The notes below the pieces were generated by a model. That model saw only the letters and a program-made list of their open reading frames with translations, did not search any database and had not been told where the DNA came from. Position numbers and translations under genes: made by a program. A stretch of 64,000 nt of DNA from Psychroflexus lacisalsi (GTDB lineage Bacteria > Bacteroidota > Bacteroidia > Flavobacteriales > Flavobacteriaceae): contig NZ_JAIQYZ010000001.1 in NCBI RefSeq assembly GCF_020164495.1, positions 1,054,001-1,118,000 of the forward strand. Direction: 5' to 3'. Positions 39,446 through 47,400 of the stretch are shown in pieces (positions within the stretch are counted from its first letter, which is position 1; every line of letters starts with the position of its first letter).

Positions 39446-40804
39446 ATGAAATTTCAAAGTAAAAACCCCTTCAATGGTGACCATATCGCCGAATATACTA
39501 CACTTACAACTGAAGAACTCAATGGAAAACTTGAAGCTTCAGCCGAAGCATTTAAACATTGGAAAACAACTCCTTTAATTGAAAGAACCGACCTTCTTAA
39601 AAAGGCTGGACAAATACTTAGAGATAATTTAGATGAATACGCAGAGATTATAACCTTAGAAATGGGTAAACCTATTTCAGAATCAAAATCTGAAGTCAAT
39701 AAATGTGCTTGGGTGTGTGATTACTATTCAGAACATGCGGAAGAGTTTCTTGCTATCGAAACCATTGAAACTGATGCTTCTAGAAGTTTTGTTCGTCACG
39801 ACCCTATCGGTGCAGTTTTCGCCGTCATGCCTTGGAATTTTCCATTTTGGCAAGTATTTCGTTTTGCAGCACCAACCTTGACAGCGGGAAATACGGGACT
39901 TTTAAAACATGCCCCAAATGTCTTTGGCTGTGCTCAAAAAATAGAAGAGGTCTTTTTAAAAGCAGGTTACCCTAAAGGCGTTTTTCAGAACTTGATTGTT
40001 CATCACGATGAGACTGAAAAAATTGTATCACACGATACCGTTCGGGCTATAACTTTAACCGGTAGTGAAGCTGCAGGCTCTGCTGTTTCACAAATCGCTA
40101 GTAAATACATTAAAAAAAGTCTGTTGGAACTTGGAGGAAGTAATTCGTTTATTGTTTTAGACGATGCAGACTTAGATAAAGTCGTAAATACGGCGGTTCA
40201 GGCTAGAATGATGAATAGTGGTCAGAGTTGTATTGCAGCTAAACGCTTTATTGTAATGGATTCCATTTATGACGAGTTTGTATCCAGATTTATTGAAAAA
40301 GCAAAACAATTAAAAGTGGGGGATCCCATTTCAGAAGATACTCAAATTGGAACTTTGGCACGTAAAGATTTGGCAGATAAACTTCAAAAGCAGGTGCAGG
40401 ACTCCATAAAACAAGGGGCTAAATTATTACTTGGAGGGAAACAAAATGAATGCTTTCATGAGCCAACAGTTTTAGGAGAAGTAACATCCGAAATGGCTGC
40501 TTTTAAGGAAGAAACCTTCGGTCCACTGGCCGCAATGATCAAGGTAAAATCTGCAGATGAAGCTTTTGAATTGGCTGAACAATCTAAGTTTGGGCTTGGA
40601 TTAAGCGTCTTTACCAAAGATATTGATAAAGCTTTAAGCTATTCTGATAAAGTAAGTGATGGCGCATTTTTCGTCAATGAACTGGTGAAATCTGATCCCC
40701 GCTTGCCTTTTGGAGGAACAAAGACCTCTGGTTTCGGACGTGAATTAGCCAAAGATGGCATAATGGAATTTATTAATCGGAAGGCAGTTTATGTAAAAGC
40801 ATAA
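39446..40804 (+). CDS. Aldehyde dehydrogenase, succinate-semialdehyde type
   Basis: 452 aa ALDH. PWNFPFWQVFRFAAPTL (NAD site), catalytic Glu228 in LLELGGSNSFIVLDDADL and nucleophile Cys262 in MNSGQSCIAAKRFIV are intact, followed by KEETFGPLAAM. Overall it resembles the GabD/Sad group that oxidises succinate semialdehyde to succinate, although related enzymes take 4-aminobutyraldehyde and similar omega-aldehydes. With the upstream GabT-like aminotransferase it would complete GABA conversion to succinate. Confidence 0.88.
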   Translation: MKFQSKNPFNGDHIAEYTTLTTEELNGKLEASAEAFKHWKTTPLIERTDLLKKAGQILRDNLDEYAEIITLEMGKPISESKSEVNKCAWVCDYYSEHAEEFLAIETIETDASRSFVRHDPIGAVFAVMPWNFPFWQVFRFAAPTLTAGNTGLLKHAPNVFGCAQKIEEVFLKAGYPKGVFQNLIVHHDETEKIVSHDTVRAITLTGSEAAGSAVSQIASKYIKKSLLELGGSNSFIVLDDADLDKVVNTAVQARMMNSGQSCIAAKRFIVMDSIYDEFVSRFIEKAKQLKVGDPISEDTQIGTLARKDLADKLQKQVQDSIKQGAKLLLGGKQNECFHEPTVLGEVTSEMAAFKEETFGPLAAMIKVKSADEAFELAEQSKFGLGLSVFTKDIDKALSYSDKVSDGAFFVNELVKSDPRLPFGGTKTSGFGRELAKDGIMEFINRKAVYVKA

Positions 40805-40842
40805 TAGAATATTTTAATAATGTTTTTGCATTGAGTAGTACC

Positions 40843-41370
40843 ATGAAAAAAGTAATTATTGCCTCAAAAAATCCAGTAAAGCTTCAAGCTGCCAAAAATG
40901 GTTTGGAAAGGATGTTTCCCAGTCAGGAATTCGAGTGTATCGGAGTATCTGTGCCTTCCAATGTATCCGATCAGCCTATGAGCGACGATGAGACTTTTCG
41001 TGGAGCAAAAAACAGAGCTGATAACGCTTCGACTACACATGAAGGCGATGACTTTTATATTGGAATTGAAGGGGGGATAGAAATTACTGATGGTGAAATG
41101 CAGGCTTTTGCCTGGATAGTTATTAAGTCGCATAACAAGTACGGTAAATCCAGGACAGGTACATTTTTTCTTCCCAAACAAGTAGTTAACCTGATCAAGG
41201 AAGGTAAGGAGCTAGGTGAAGCAGATGATATTGTTTTTAAACGTGACAATTCCAAACAAAAAAGCGGAGCCGTTGGAATTTTGACAGGAGATATTATTGA
41301 TAGAACTGCCTATTATACAGAGGCTGTTATTTTAGCCTTGATTCCTTTTAAGAATGCGGATTTATATTAA
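40843..41370 (+). CDS. yjjX: Inosine/xanthosine triphosphatase YjjX (DUF84)
   Basis: 175 aa. ATG 40843 (MKKVIIASKNPVKLQAAKNGLERMF) is chosen over the upstream TTG at 40831 because it starts at the first strand of the family. The signatures SVPSNVSDQPMSDDETFRGAKNRA and FYIGIEGGIEI, then GAVGILTGDIIDRTAYYTEAV, define the YjjX/Maf-like fold, which dephosphorylates ITP and XTP to keep them out of RNA and DNA. It lies 38 bases after the dehydrogenase and closes the cluster; its link to the amine genes may be coincidental. Confidence 0.9.
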   Translation: MKKVIIASKNPVKLQAAKNGLERMFPSQEFECIGVSVPSNVSDQPMSDDETFRGAKNRADNASTTHEGDDFYIGIEGGIEITDGEMQAFAWIVIKSHNKYGKSRTGTFFLPKQVVNLIKEGKELGEADDIVFKRDNSKQKSGAVGILTGDIIDRTAYYTEAVILALIPFKNADLY

Positions 41371-41441
41371 TGATGCTTTACTTTTTTAGGGTTTAATTGA
41401 CTTTATGCCAATGTTGTGAGTAAGCCGCCTTTATTGTCACC

Positions 41442-41482
41442 TAAAAAACAAAACCCCCATATACACTGGGTATATGAGGGTT
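41442..41482 (-). terminator. Terminator of the tmRNA gene
   Basis: On the minus strand AACCCTCATATAC pairs with GTATATGGGGGTT (13 bp, one G-U) around a 5-nt loop and is followed by TTGTTTTTT. It begins six bases after the tmRNA 3' end. Confidence 0.9.
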
Positions 41483-41487
41483 TATTG

Positions 41488-41886
41488 TGGAGTCGGGGAG
41501 ACTCGAACTCCCGTCCAAACAAGCAATTCAACAGCCTTCTACACGCTTAGTTTTCTCTTGGGTTTTCGAGACAAGACTGGCTGAAAACCACCTACCTTGC
41601 CCTTATCCTCGATTAAGTTTCACCAACGCATCAAGGCCCTGCGTTAGCTATATTTACTTTACCGGTGCCTCTGTTGCAAACGCCGTAAATCAAGGCTTTT
41701 GCGAGACATCTTAGCTCCCAACCTTGTTGGGATTAAGCATATCCTACTGTGATTCGGATTATGCAGCCAAGGCGTAGTTATCTTCGCCGTTTAAAAAAGT
41801 GTGAAACATGAGATTTACGAGCTATATCCCAGCGCTCGGCGTGCTTACCATCCAATTGGTCTTGCTGTCAAAACCAAATCGACCCC
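41488..41886 (-). ncRNA. ssrA: Transfer-messenger RNA
   Basis: Rescues stalled ribosomes. The acceptor stem pairs GGGGTCG at the 5' end (41880-41886) with CGACTCC at the 3' end (41489-41495), plus discriminator A at 41488. CCA is not encoded and must be added. The T-arm reads GGGAGTTCGAGTCTCCC. The tag reading frame is on the minus strand at 41788-41759 and encodes GEDNYALAA, a variant of the Bacteroidota tag. Length of about 399 nt fits. It is one-piece, not permuted. Confidence 0.97.
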
Positions 41887-41940
41887 ATAAAAATGAGTGA
41901 AGCATTATAACTAGCTATCACGTCAATGAACATGTTTTGG

Positions 41941-42048
41941 GCGTTCCCCTTATGTCAGCTCTCGCTTCCATAAGCGTCGGGCTATCCGCTATATCTTTTT
42001 GAGCCTTTTATCAAAGCACAAAAAGGATGTCACTTCTATCCCTAACGC
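41941..42048 (-). ncRNA. Conserved structured RNA element upstream of tmRNA (Flavo-1-like)
   Basis: On the minus strand the element starts GCGTTAGGGATAG and ends GGGGAACGC; the outer GCGTT/AACGC pair closes it. Inside, GGG/CCC and a long arm (ATCCTTTTTG..CAAAAAGAT) form one hairpin with internal GCGGATAGCCCG, followed by a second arm. This pattern resembles a structured element repeated in many flavobacterial genomes, possibly the Flavo-1 motif; I cannot verify the name without a covariance search. It ends 54 bases before the tmRNA 5' end on the same strand, so it may be a separate RNA or part of a tmRNA precursor leader. Confidence 0.55.
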
Positions 42049-42166
42049 AGGCTGGTCAATAACTTATGGTTAAATCATAAAACCAGTGTTTCCCTCCCAA
42101 AACAGGAATGCAAAAGTAGATATAAATACTATATTTGAAGTGAAAAATCATCTTAAAATTAGAGGT

Positions 42167-43372
42167 ATGAAAATTGGACTTATTAAAGAGCGCAAAACCC
42201 CACCAGACCGTAGGGTTGTCTTCTCACCTCAGAAAGCAGCGGAAGTCCAAAGTCAGTTTAAGGATTTACAATTTGTCGTAGAACCATCGGACATTCGTAT
42301 ATTTTCAGACGAAGCTTATCTAAATCAAGGTTTGGAGCTTTCAGAAAATATATCTAATTGTGATGTTTTATTAGGTGTCAAAGAAGTTCCTGAAGAGGCT
42401 TTGATTCCCAACACCTCTTATTTTTTCTTTTCGCATACCATCAAAAAACAACCTTACAACAGAGACTTGCTCAAAGCTGTTTTGGATAAAAATATTCAAC
42501 TTTACGACCATGAAGTTATCACGGCGGCAAGTGGCAACCGACTTATTGGCTTTGGTCGCTATGCGGGCTTGGTAGGCGCATACAATGGTTTTAGAGCTTT
42601 AGGACTACGAGATCAACTTTTCGAACTACCCAAAGTGGATAATCTTGCAGATTTGGATGCTTTAAAGCAAGAACTTGACAACATAAAAATTCCTAACCTC
42701 AAAATTTGTCTTTCAGGACTTGGAAAAGTCGCCAGAGGAGCTAAAGAAATTCTAGATTACCTTCAAATTAAAGAAGTTGGAGTAGAGGTGTACCTCAATT
42801 CTACTTTTGAAGAACCAGTGTATGCTGTCATTGATGTTTTGGATTACAACAAGCGCAAGGACGGCCAACCAGGAAAAATTTCAGAATTTTTCTTAGATCC
42901 TACTCCTTACGAATCAGACTTTATGCGTTTCGCTAAAGTCACTGATTATTTTATTGCTGGACATTTTTATGGTGACAATGCGCCATTTTTATTTTCCAGA
43001 GAAGATGCCAAACGATCAGATTTCAATATCAATCTCATAGCCGATATCAGTTGTGATATTGACGGGCCAGTAGCATCTACAATTAGACCATCTACTATAG
43101 CCAATCCATTCTATGGATACGATCCTCAAACCGAATCTGAAGTTGCTTTTGATACTAAAAACGCTATTACTGTAATGGCTGTCGATAACTTACCTTGTGA
43201 ATTACCTAAAGATGCCAGCGAAGGTTTTGGAGAAATGTTTGCCGAGCATGTCATTCCAGCTTTTTTTAATGGAGATTTAGATGGAATTTTAGAACGAGCC
43301 AGAATGACTAAAGATGGTAATTTAACGCCTAAATATGCTTATTTACAAGACTTCGTTGAAGACAATGAATAA
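42167..43372 (+). CDS. Lysine-ketoglutarate-reductase/AlaDH-like NAD(P) dehydrogenase
   Basis: 401 aa from ATG 42167 (MKIGLIKERKTPPDRRVVFSP); the frame extends 81 bases upstream without a better start. The opening and YFFFSHTIKKQPYNRDLL followed by IQLYDHEVI match the lysine:2-oxoglutarate reductase/saccharopine-dehydrogenase branch of the alanine-dehydrogenase N-terminal fold. CLSGLGKVARGAKEIL is a Rossmann loop, and DISCDIDGPVASTIRPSTIANPFYGYD is a family signature. The natural reaction is probably reductive condensation of an amino acid with a keto acid, or the reverse; uncertain. Single gene opposite tmRNA. Confidence 0.75.
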   Translation: MKIGLIKERKTPPDRRVVFSPQKAAEVQSQFKDLQFVVEPSDIRIFSDEAYLNQGLELSENISNCDVLLGVKEVPEEALIPNTSYFFFSHTIKKQPYNRDLLKAVLDKNIQLYDHEVITAASGNRLIGFGRYAGLVGAYNGFRALGLRDQLFELPKVDNLADLDALKQELDNIKIPNLKICLSGLGKVARGAKEILDYLQIKEVGVEVYLNSTFEEPVYAVIDVLDYNKRKDGQPGKISEFFLDPTPYESDFMRFAKVTDYFIAGHFYGDNAPFLFSREDAKRSDFNINLIADISCDIDGPVASTIRPSTIANPFYGYDPQTESEVAFDTKNAITVMAVDNLPCELPKDASEGFGEMFAEHVIPAFFNGDLDGILERARMTKDGNLTPKYAYLQDFVEDNE

Positions 43373-43553
43373 CTAAATTTTGAAATTATCAATTCAAAAT
43401 TGATAATTGCTTAGAAGTCTTAATTCAATTGAATCTAGTTTTATTTGGAGTATACTCCCGAGGTTTCAACTGTACTTAGCCAGACAAAAACATGAATCTT
43501 TGTTTTTTTGGATTCCTTGATTAATTGAATGCCTAACGTCCGAAATCTAAAAT

Positions 43554-44177
43554 CTAGTATTCTATAATCGTCTCTTCCTGAGATCGTCTCACTTTTTTGA
43601 AATCAGCAAATTTATCATCTTTAGCTCGATAACCAATTGGTAAGACCAATGCTGAAGATAAATCTTTTTCATCCAATCCTAAGATATCGTCGTATGCAGA
43701 GTTTACAAATCCTTCCATTGGACAAGCATCAATTTTTTCAGCAGCACAAACAGTCAATAAATTGCCCATTGCTAGATAAGCTTGATTTTTCCCCCATTCT
43801 TTGATGTCTTGCTCGCTTCTTTTGTCAAAATCTTTAATGAGAAATTCTCGAAAAGAATTAACTATTTCGTCCTTTACATTTCTGATTTCTTTTTGCAGTT
43901 CAAAAATGTGTCTGATGAACTTCTCATCTATAGTGTTTTCAATACAAATAACTAAAACGTGGGAAGCTGTTTTGACTTGAATTTGATTGTAACTATGTTC
44001 GAATAATTTATCCTTAAGTTCTTGACTTTTTATAACAACCAACCTTAAAGGCTGAAGCCCATACGAAGTTGGAGTTAAATTAAAAGCATTTTTCAAAAGC
44101 TCGATCTTATCTGATTCTATGATTTTAGATTCATCAAATTTCTTAGTTGCATACCTCCATTCTAATGCATTAATCAT
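43554..44177 (-). CDS. NAD(P)H-dependent nitroreductase (FMN), NfsB-like
   Basis: 207 aa from ATG 44177 (MINALEWRYATKKFD), preferred to the ATG 21 bases upstream because WRYATKKFD is the usual opening of the family. PTSYGLQPLRLVVI (FMN phosphate region), WGKNQAYLAMGNLL, and ACPMEGFVNSAYDDILGL with LVLPIGYR complete the fold. Reduces quinones or nitro compounds with NAD(P)H. It follows the pterin dehydratase gene on the same strand; about 85 bases separate them. Confidence 0.88.
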   Translation of the reverse strand: MINALEWRYATKKFDESKIIESDKIELLKNAFNLTPTSYGLQPLRLVVIKSQELKDKLFEHSYNQIQVKTASHVLVICIENTIDEKFIRHIFELQKEIRNVKDEIVNSFREFLIKDFDKRSEQDIKEWGKNQAYLAMGNLLTVCAAEKIDACPMEGFVNSAYDDILGLDEKDLSSALVLPIGYRAKDDKFADFKKVRRSQEETIIEY

Positions 44178-44261
44178 ATCCAATTCTTTTTTGAGCAAAT
44201 ATAGAATTATGATTTTTACAGTGTTTAACTTCTGAAATAATTAACTCAACTTTTGTTAAAA

Positions 44262-44546
44262 CTAGGCGGAGATAATTTCTTCAATCTTCTCAGCTAATTT
44301 AAAATCTTTGTCAGTAACTCCATCTGCGTCGTGGGTAGATAAAGAGATTTCCAAATTATTGTAAACATTAAACCAGTTGGGGTGATGTTGCTGAGCTTCA
44401 GCTTCAAAAGCAATTCTTGTCATAGCAGCAAAAGCTTCTTTAAAGTTTTCAAATTCTAATTTGGTATGGATGGCATTTTCATTGTAAGTCCAGCCTTCAA
44501 ACTTTTCTAATCTTGCTTCTATTTCTGCGTCTTGTAATGGTTTCAT
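44262..44546 (-). CDS. phhB: Pterin-4a-carbinolamine dehydratase
   Basis: 94 aa from ATG 44546. Recycles 4a-hydroxytetrahydrobiopterin. The motif EAEAQQHHPNWFNVYNNLEISLSTHDADGVTDKDFKLA includes the catalytic HHP..W and the later His; the opening W (FEGWTYNENAIHTKLEF) is also typical. Full family length. No aromatic amino acid hydroxylase is in the window. A further in-frame ATG lies 18 bases upstream. Confidence 0.93.
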   Translation of the reverse strand: MKPLQDAEIEARLEKFEGWTYNENAIHTKLEFENFKEAFAAMTRIAFEAEAQQHHPNWFNVYNNLEISLSTHDADGVTDKDFKLAEKIEEIISA

Positions 44547-44598
44547 ATATTTTATTTTAATCACAATTTACAATATTCAATGGCGAATAAAGTTATGT

Positions 44599-45429
44599 TT
44601 ATGAAAGTTTCACAGAATTTTTTACAACTTCGTCTATGCTAATTTGTAAATTTTTTGGTAGAATATTTTCTTTCGGAATTACAGCGATGTATCGATCTTC
44701 ATTAGAATTATAAACGTTCTTGAAAATTGGATTTTCAAGATTTAATCCTTTTAAGATTTCATACACTAACTCTTTATGGTGAATTAAATCTTTACTGCCG
44801 AGATGAAAAACCCCTTCTAGGTCTCTGTTAATAATGTAATGTAATTGCTGAACAAATTTATCATGAGTTGTTGCATTCATCACGACGTTGGGGAAAACTT
44901 CAATAGTTTCTTTAAGATTGTGTAGAACCGTTAATTCTTTTACCCTGGGAGAGTTATGACCGTAAATCATAGGTAATCTCACTATACTGTAGAGGTGATT
45001 TGGTAACCTTAGCAAAGCATTTTCTATTTTGATTTTAAACCTTCCATAAACACTATCAGATAATGTTTTGTCATACTCATAAGATGGATAATTTGTAAAG
45101 ACATCAAATACGTTTGCGGATGATATGAAGATCAATTTTTTCTGAAATCTGATCAGGTACTCAATGATTTCAAAATGACTATGTACTTGTGCTGTAAAAT
45201 CACCTCTTATAGCGGAGATAATTATATCAGGAGCAAGTTCATTAAGCAGTAGACTAACAAATTCAGTTTCCGTATCCCACTGGAACATGCGTTTGTTTTT
45301 ATCCATTGTAGAATTATCTCTGGAATACGTTCCGTAAACATCATAATATGGCGATAATTCTTTGAATAAAGCATTTCCTAAGAAGCCACTGGCCCCCAAA
45401 ATTAATATTTTTTTAGAATGTTTGATAAT
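44599..45429 (-). CDS. RmlD-like sugar nucleotide reductase / NAD-dependent epimerase
   Basis: About 276 aa. The Rossmann motif KKILILGASGFLGNALFKEL is complete only if translation starts upstream of TTG 45399. In-frame codons go back to a TAG without any ATG, GTG or TTG, so an ATT (45427-45429) or another rare start is proposed. ISSANVFDVFTNYPSYEYDK, VYGRFKIKIENALL and VRLPMIYGHNS carry the SDR-like YxxxK and neighbouring positions in altered form (YGRFK). Resembles dTDP-4-dehydrorhamnose reductase relatives. Substrate unknown. The gene follows gcvT on the same strand, separated by an inverted repeat. Confidence 0.65.
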   Translation of the reverse strand: MIKHSKKILILGASGFLGNALFKELSPYYDVYGTYSRDNSTMDKNKRMFQWDTETEFVSLLLNELAPDIIISAIRGDFTAQVHSHFEIIEYLIRFQKKLIFISSANVFDVFTNYPSYEYDKTLSDSVYGRFKIKIENALLRLPNHLYSIVRLPMIYGHNSPRVKELTVLHNLKETIEVFPNVVMNATTHDKFVQQLHYIINRDLEGVFHLGSKDLIHHKELVYEILKGLNLENPIFKNVYNSNEDRYIAVIPKENILPKNLQISIDEVVKNSVKLS

Positions 45430-45447
45430 CCTTGTTTTTTCTAAATG

Positions 45448-45482
45448 AATTGAGCCATTCCTAAACTAGAAACGGCTCAATT
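45448..45482. repeat. Inverted repeat between gcvT and the RmlD-like gene
   Basis: AATTGAGCC (45448-45456) pairs with GGCTCAATT (45474-45482), 9 bp perfect with a 17-nt loop. No T-run follows on either strand, so it is a possible weak terminator or mRNA stabiliser. Confidence 0.55.
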
Positions 45483-45500
45483 CTCTAGCTTCTACTAAAG

Positions 45501-46583
45501 CTATTTCTTGTAAAATGGTGGTTTTACTATAACAGCTTTCACTTGTTTTTTTCTAATTTGTATAAAAATTTCATTTCCAAATTTCGCCTCTTCAGTGGTA
45601 ACATAACCCATGCCAATTGCCTTCTTGAGACTAGGTGACATGGTTCCGGAGGTGACATGTCCTATACTTTCTCCCTCTGAATTAACTAATTCATATCCAT
45701 GTCTGGGAATTCCCTTATCCATTACTTCAAAAGCAACCAGTTTTCTAGATGGCCCATTTTCTTTTTCCTTTTTAAGAGCTTCCGCATTGATAAAGTCTTT
45801 GTTGAATTTGGTAATCCAACCTAGCTTGGCCTCAATAGGAGAGGTGGTTTCATCAATGTCATTACCATAAAGACACATTCCCATTTCTAGTCTCAATGTG
45901 TCTCTTGCAGCCAGGCCTATAGGTTTAATACCATAGTCTTTACCAGCTTCCAGTACAGAAGCCCAGATTTGTTCAGCATCTTTATTTTTGAAATAAATCT
46001 CAAAACCACCACTTCCCGTGTAACCAGTGGCTGAAATAATTACCTCCTGAGCACCACCGAATTCTCCGACTTCAAAATGATAAAATTTAATATCTGATAA
46101 ATTATGTGGTGAGATGCTTTGCATTGCTTCCACTGCTTTAGGTCCTTGTATGGCCAAAAGTGAATATTCATCTGACAGGTCTGATAATTTTGCATCAAAA
46201 GAGTTGTGAGAATTGATCCAGTCCCAGTCTTTTTCAATATTGGAAGCATTCACAACCATCATGAATTTCTCTTCATTGAATTTATAGATGATAAGGTCAT
46301 CTACAATTCCCCCTGATGTATTAGGCATACAAGTATATTGCGCCTGACCGTCTACTAGCTTCGAAGCATCGTTGGTAGTAACTTTTTGAATAAGATTTAA
46401 AGCTTCTCTGCCTTCAACAAAAAATTCTCCCATGTGTGATACATCAAACACGCCTAGATGTTTTCGAACAGTTTCATGTTCCTCATTGACACCTGTGTAA
46501 GATACGGGCATTTCATAACCTGCAAATGGAACCATTTTGGCTCCTAATTGGTGATGTATATGATTGAGTGCTGTAGTTTTCAT
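45501..46583 (-). CDS. gcvT: Glycine cleavage system T protein (aminomethyltransferase)
   Basis: 360 aa from ATG 46583 ([29 protein letters not shown]); an ORF extension upstream lacks a better start. It transfers the aminomethyl carbon from GcvH to tetrahydrofolate. Signatures: [71 protein letters not shown] with the catalytic Asp region, and [21 protein letters not shown]. gcvH and gcvP are not nearby, as is common in this phylum. No glycine riboswitch is visible; the leader is very short. Confidence 0.96.
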   Translation of the reverse strand: MKTTALNHIHHQLGAKMVPFAGYEMPVSYTGVNEEHETVRKHLGVFDVSHMGEFFVEGREALNLIQKVTTNDASKLVDGQAQYTCMPNTSGGIVDDLIIYKFNEEKFMMVVNASNIEKDWDWINSHNSFDAKLSDLSDEYSLLAIQGPKAVEAMQSISPHNLSDIKFYHFEVGEFGGAQEVIISATGYTGSGGFEIYFKNKDAEQIWASVLEAGKDYGIKPIGLAARDTLRLEMGMCLYGNDIDETTSPIEAKLGWITKFNKDFINAEALKKEKENGPSRKLVAFEVMDKGIPRHGYELVNSEGESIGHVTSGTMSPSLKKAIGMGYVTTEEAKFGNEIFIQIRKKQVKAVIVKPPFYKK

Positions 46584-46600
46584 ATGTTTTTTTTCGTTTG

Positions 46601-46608
46601 CAAATTTA
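46601..46608 (-). promoter_or_regulatory. -7 promoter element of gcvT
   Basis: TAAATTTG on the minus strand fits TAnnTTTG, 17 bases before the gcvT ATG, implying a leader of about 10 nt. Confidence 0.4.
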
Positions 46609-46752
46609 AGATTAAAATAAAGATTGAGCACTTTTCAATTGGATTTCATTCCCAGATGAGCACCCTGAAATAATAATTGCAAAGTATTTAAATAAAAATG
46701 TAGTTTTATTTCTACTTTTTGTATTTTAGTACGACCAAACTGACAATCTAAA

Positions 46753-47400
46753 TTGAAGAAAATAACAAAAATTATTCTAGCCGATGATCACGATGTTGTA
46801 AAGCATGGGGTTGAAGCTATAATTCGTCAGAATATTTCAGGTCCAATCGTTATTAAAGTGGCATCAACCAATGAGTTGAGAAATCAACTTTTAGTTCATA
46901 AAGACATAGATCTGGTTATTCTCGACATTAAAATGCCAGGAGGAAACACAGTAGATATTGTAAAAGATATCAAAGCAAACCATGAAGACATCAAGATACT
47001 TATGTATTCTGCTCACGATGAGCCTCAATATGCTGTAAACTTCATTAGAAACGGAGCTGATGGTTATTTAAGTAAATCTCAACCCCTAGAAAAAATAGCT
47101 TTGGCTATAAAGGTATTGGAAAATGGAAAGCGTTTTGTAGATGAAGCCTTTGATGGGGATCTTATAAACAGAAAAGGAGAAAAAGACCTCTCTTTATCAA
47201 ATTTACTTTCTCACAGAGAGTTTCAGATATTGTCTTTGCTTGCCACAGGTAAATCCAATATAGATATTTCAGAAGAGCTAAATTTGCAAAAATCTACAGT
47301 GAGCACTTATAAAAAGAGAATTATGCAAAAGCTTAATATTGATAATAATATTGGTTTGGTAGATGCTTACAGAACTGATTTTAAAATCAGTTCTAATTAA
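46753..47400 (+). CDS. NarL/LuxR-type response regulator
   Basis: 215 aa with a TTG start (MKKITKIILADDHDVVKHGV). Receiver domain 1-125: acidic pocket DDH at 11-13, phosphoacceptor Asp58 in LVILDIKMPGG, Ser in MYSAHDEPQYA, Lys in GYLSKSQP. The LuxR helix-turn-helix at about 150-205 reads LSHREFQILSLLATGKSNIDISEELNLQKSTVSTYKKRIMQKLNI. DNA-binding regulator. Its 3' end overlaps by 8 bases the convergent histidine-kinase-like gene, an arrangement suggesting a regulatory pair on opposite strands. Confidence 0.92.
   Translation: MKKITKIILADDHDVVKHGVEAIIRQNISGPIVIKVASTNELRNQLLVHKDIDLVILDIKMPGGNTVDIVKDIKANHEDIKILMYSAHDEPQYAVNFIRNGADGYLSKSQPLEKIALAIKVLENGKRFVDEAFDGDLINRKGEKDLSLSNLLSHREFQILSLLATGKSNIDISEELNLQKSTVSTYKKRIMQKLNIDNNIGLVDAYRTDFKISSN

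Noticed and set aside
41487-41714. 75-aa ORF on the plus strand (MESGRLELPSKQ...)
   Set aside because: It is the antisense of the tmRNA 3' half; GAGTCGGGGAGACTCGAACTC is the complement of the tmRNA T-arm.
41887-41930. Sigma-70-type promoter (TTGAC and TATAAT) in front of tmRNA
   Set aside because: The two hexamers are only about 11 bases apart and this phylum uses TAnnTTTG elements; not convincing.
46584-46752. Glycine riboswitch before gcvT
   Set aside because: No paired glycine aptamer motifs are visible, and the proposed -7 box leaves a leader of only about 10 nt.
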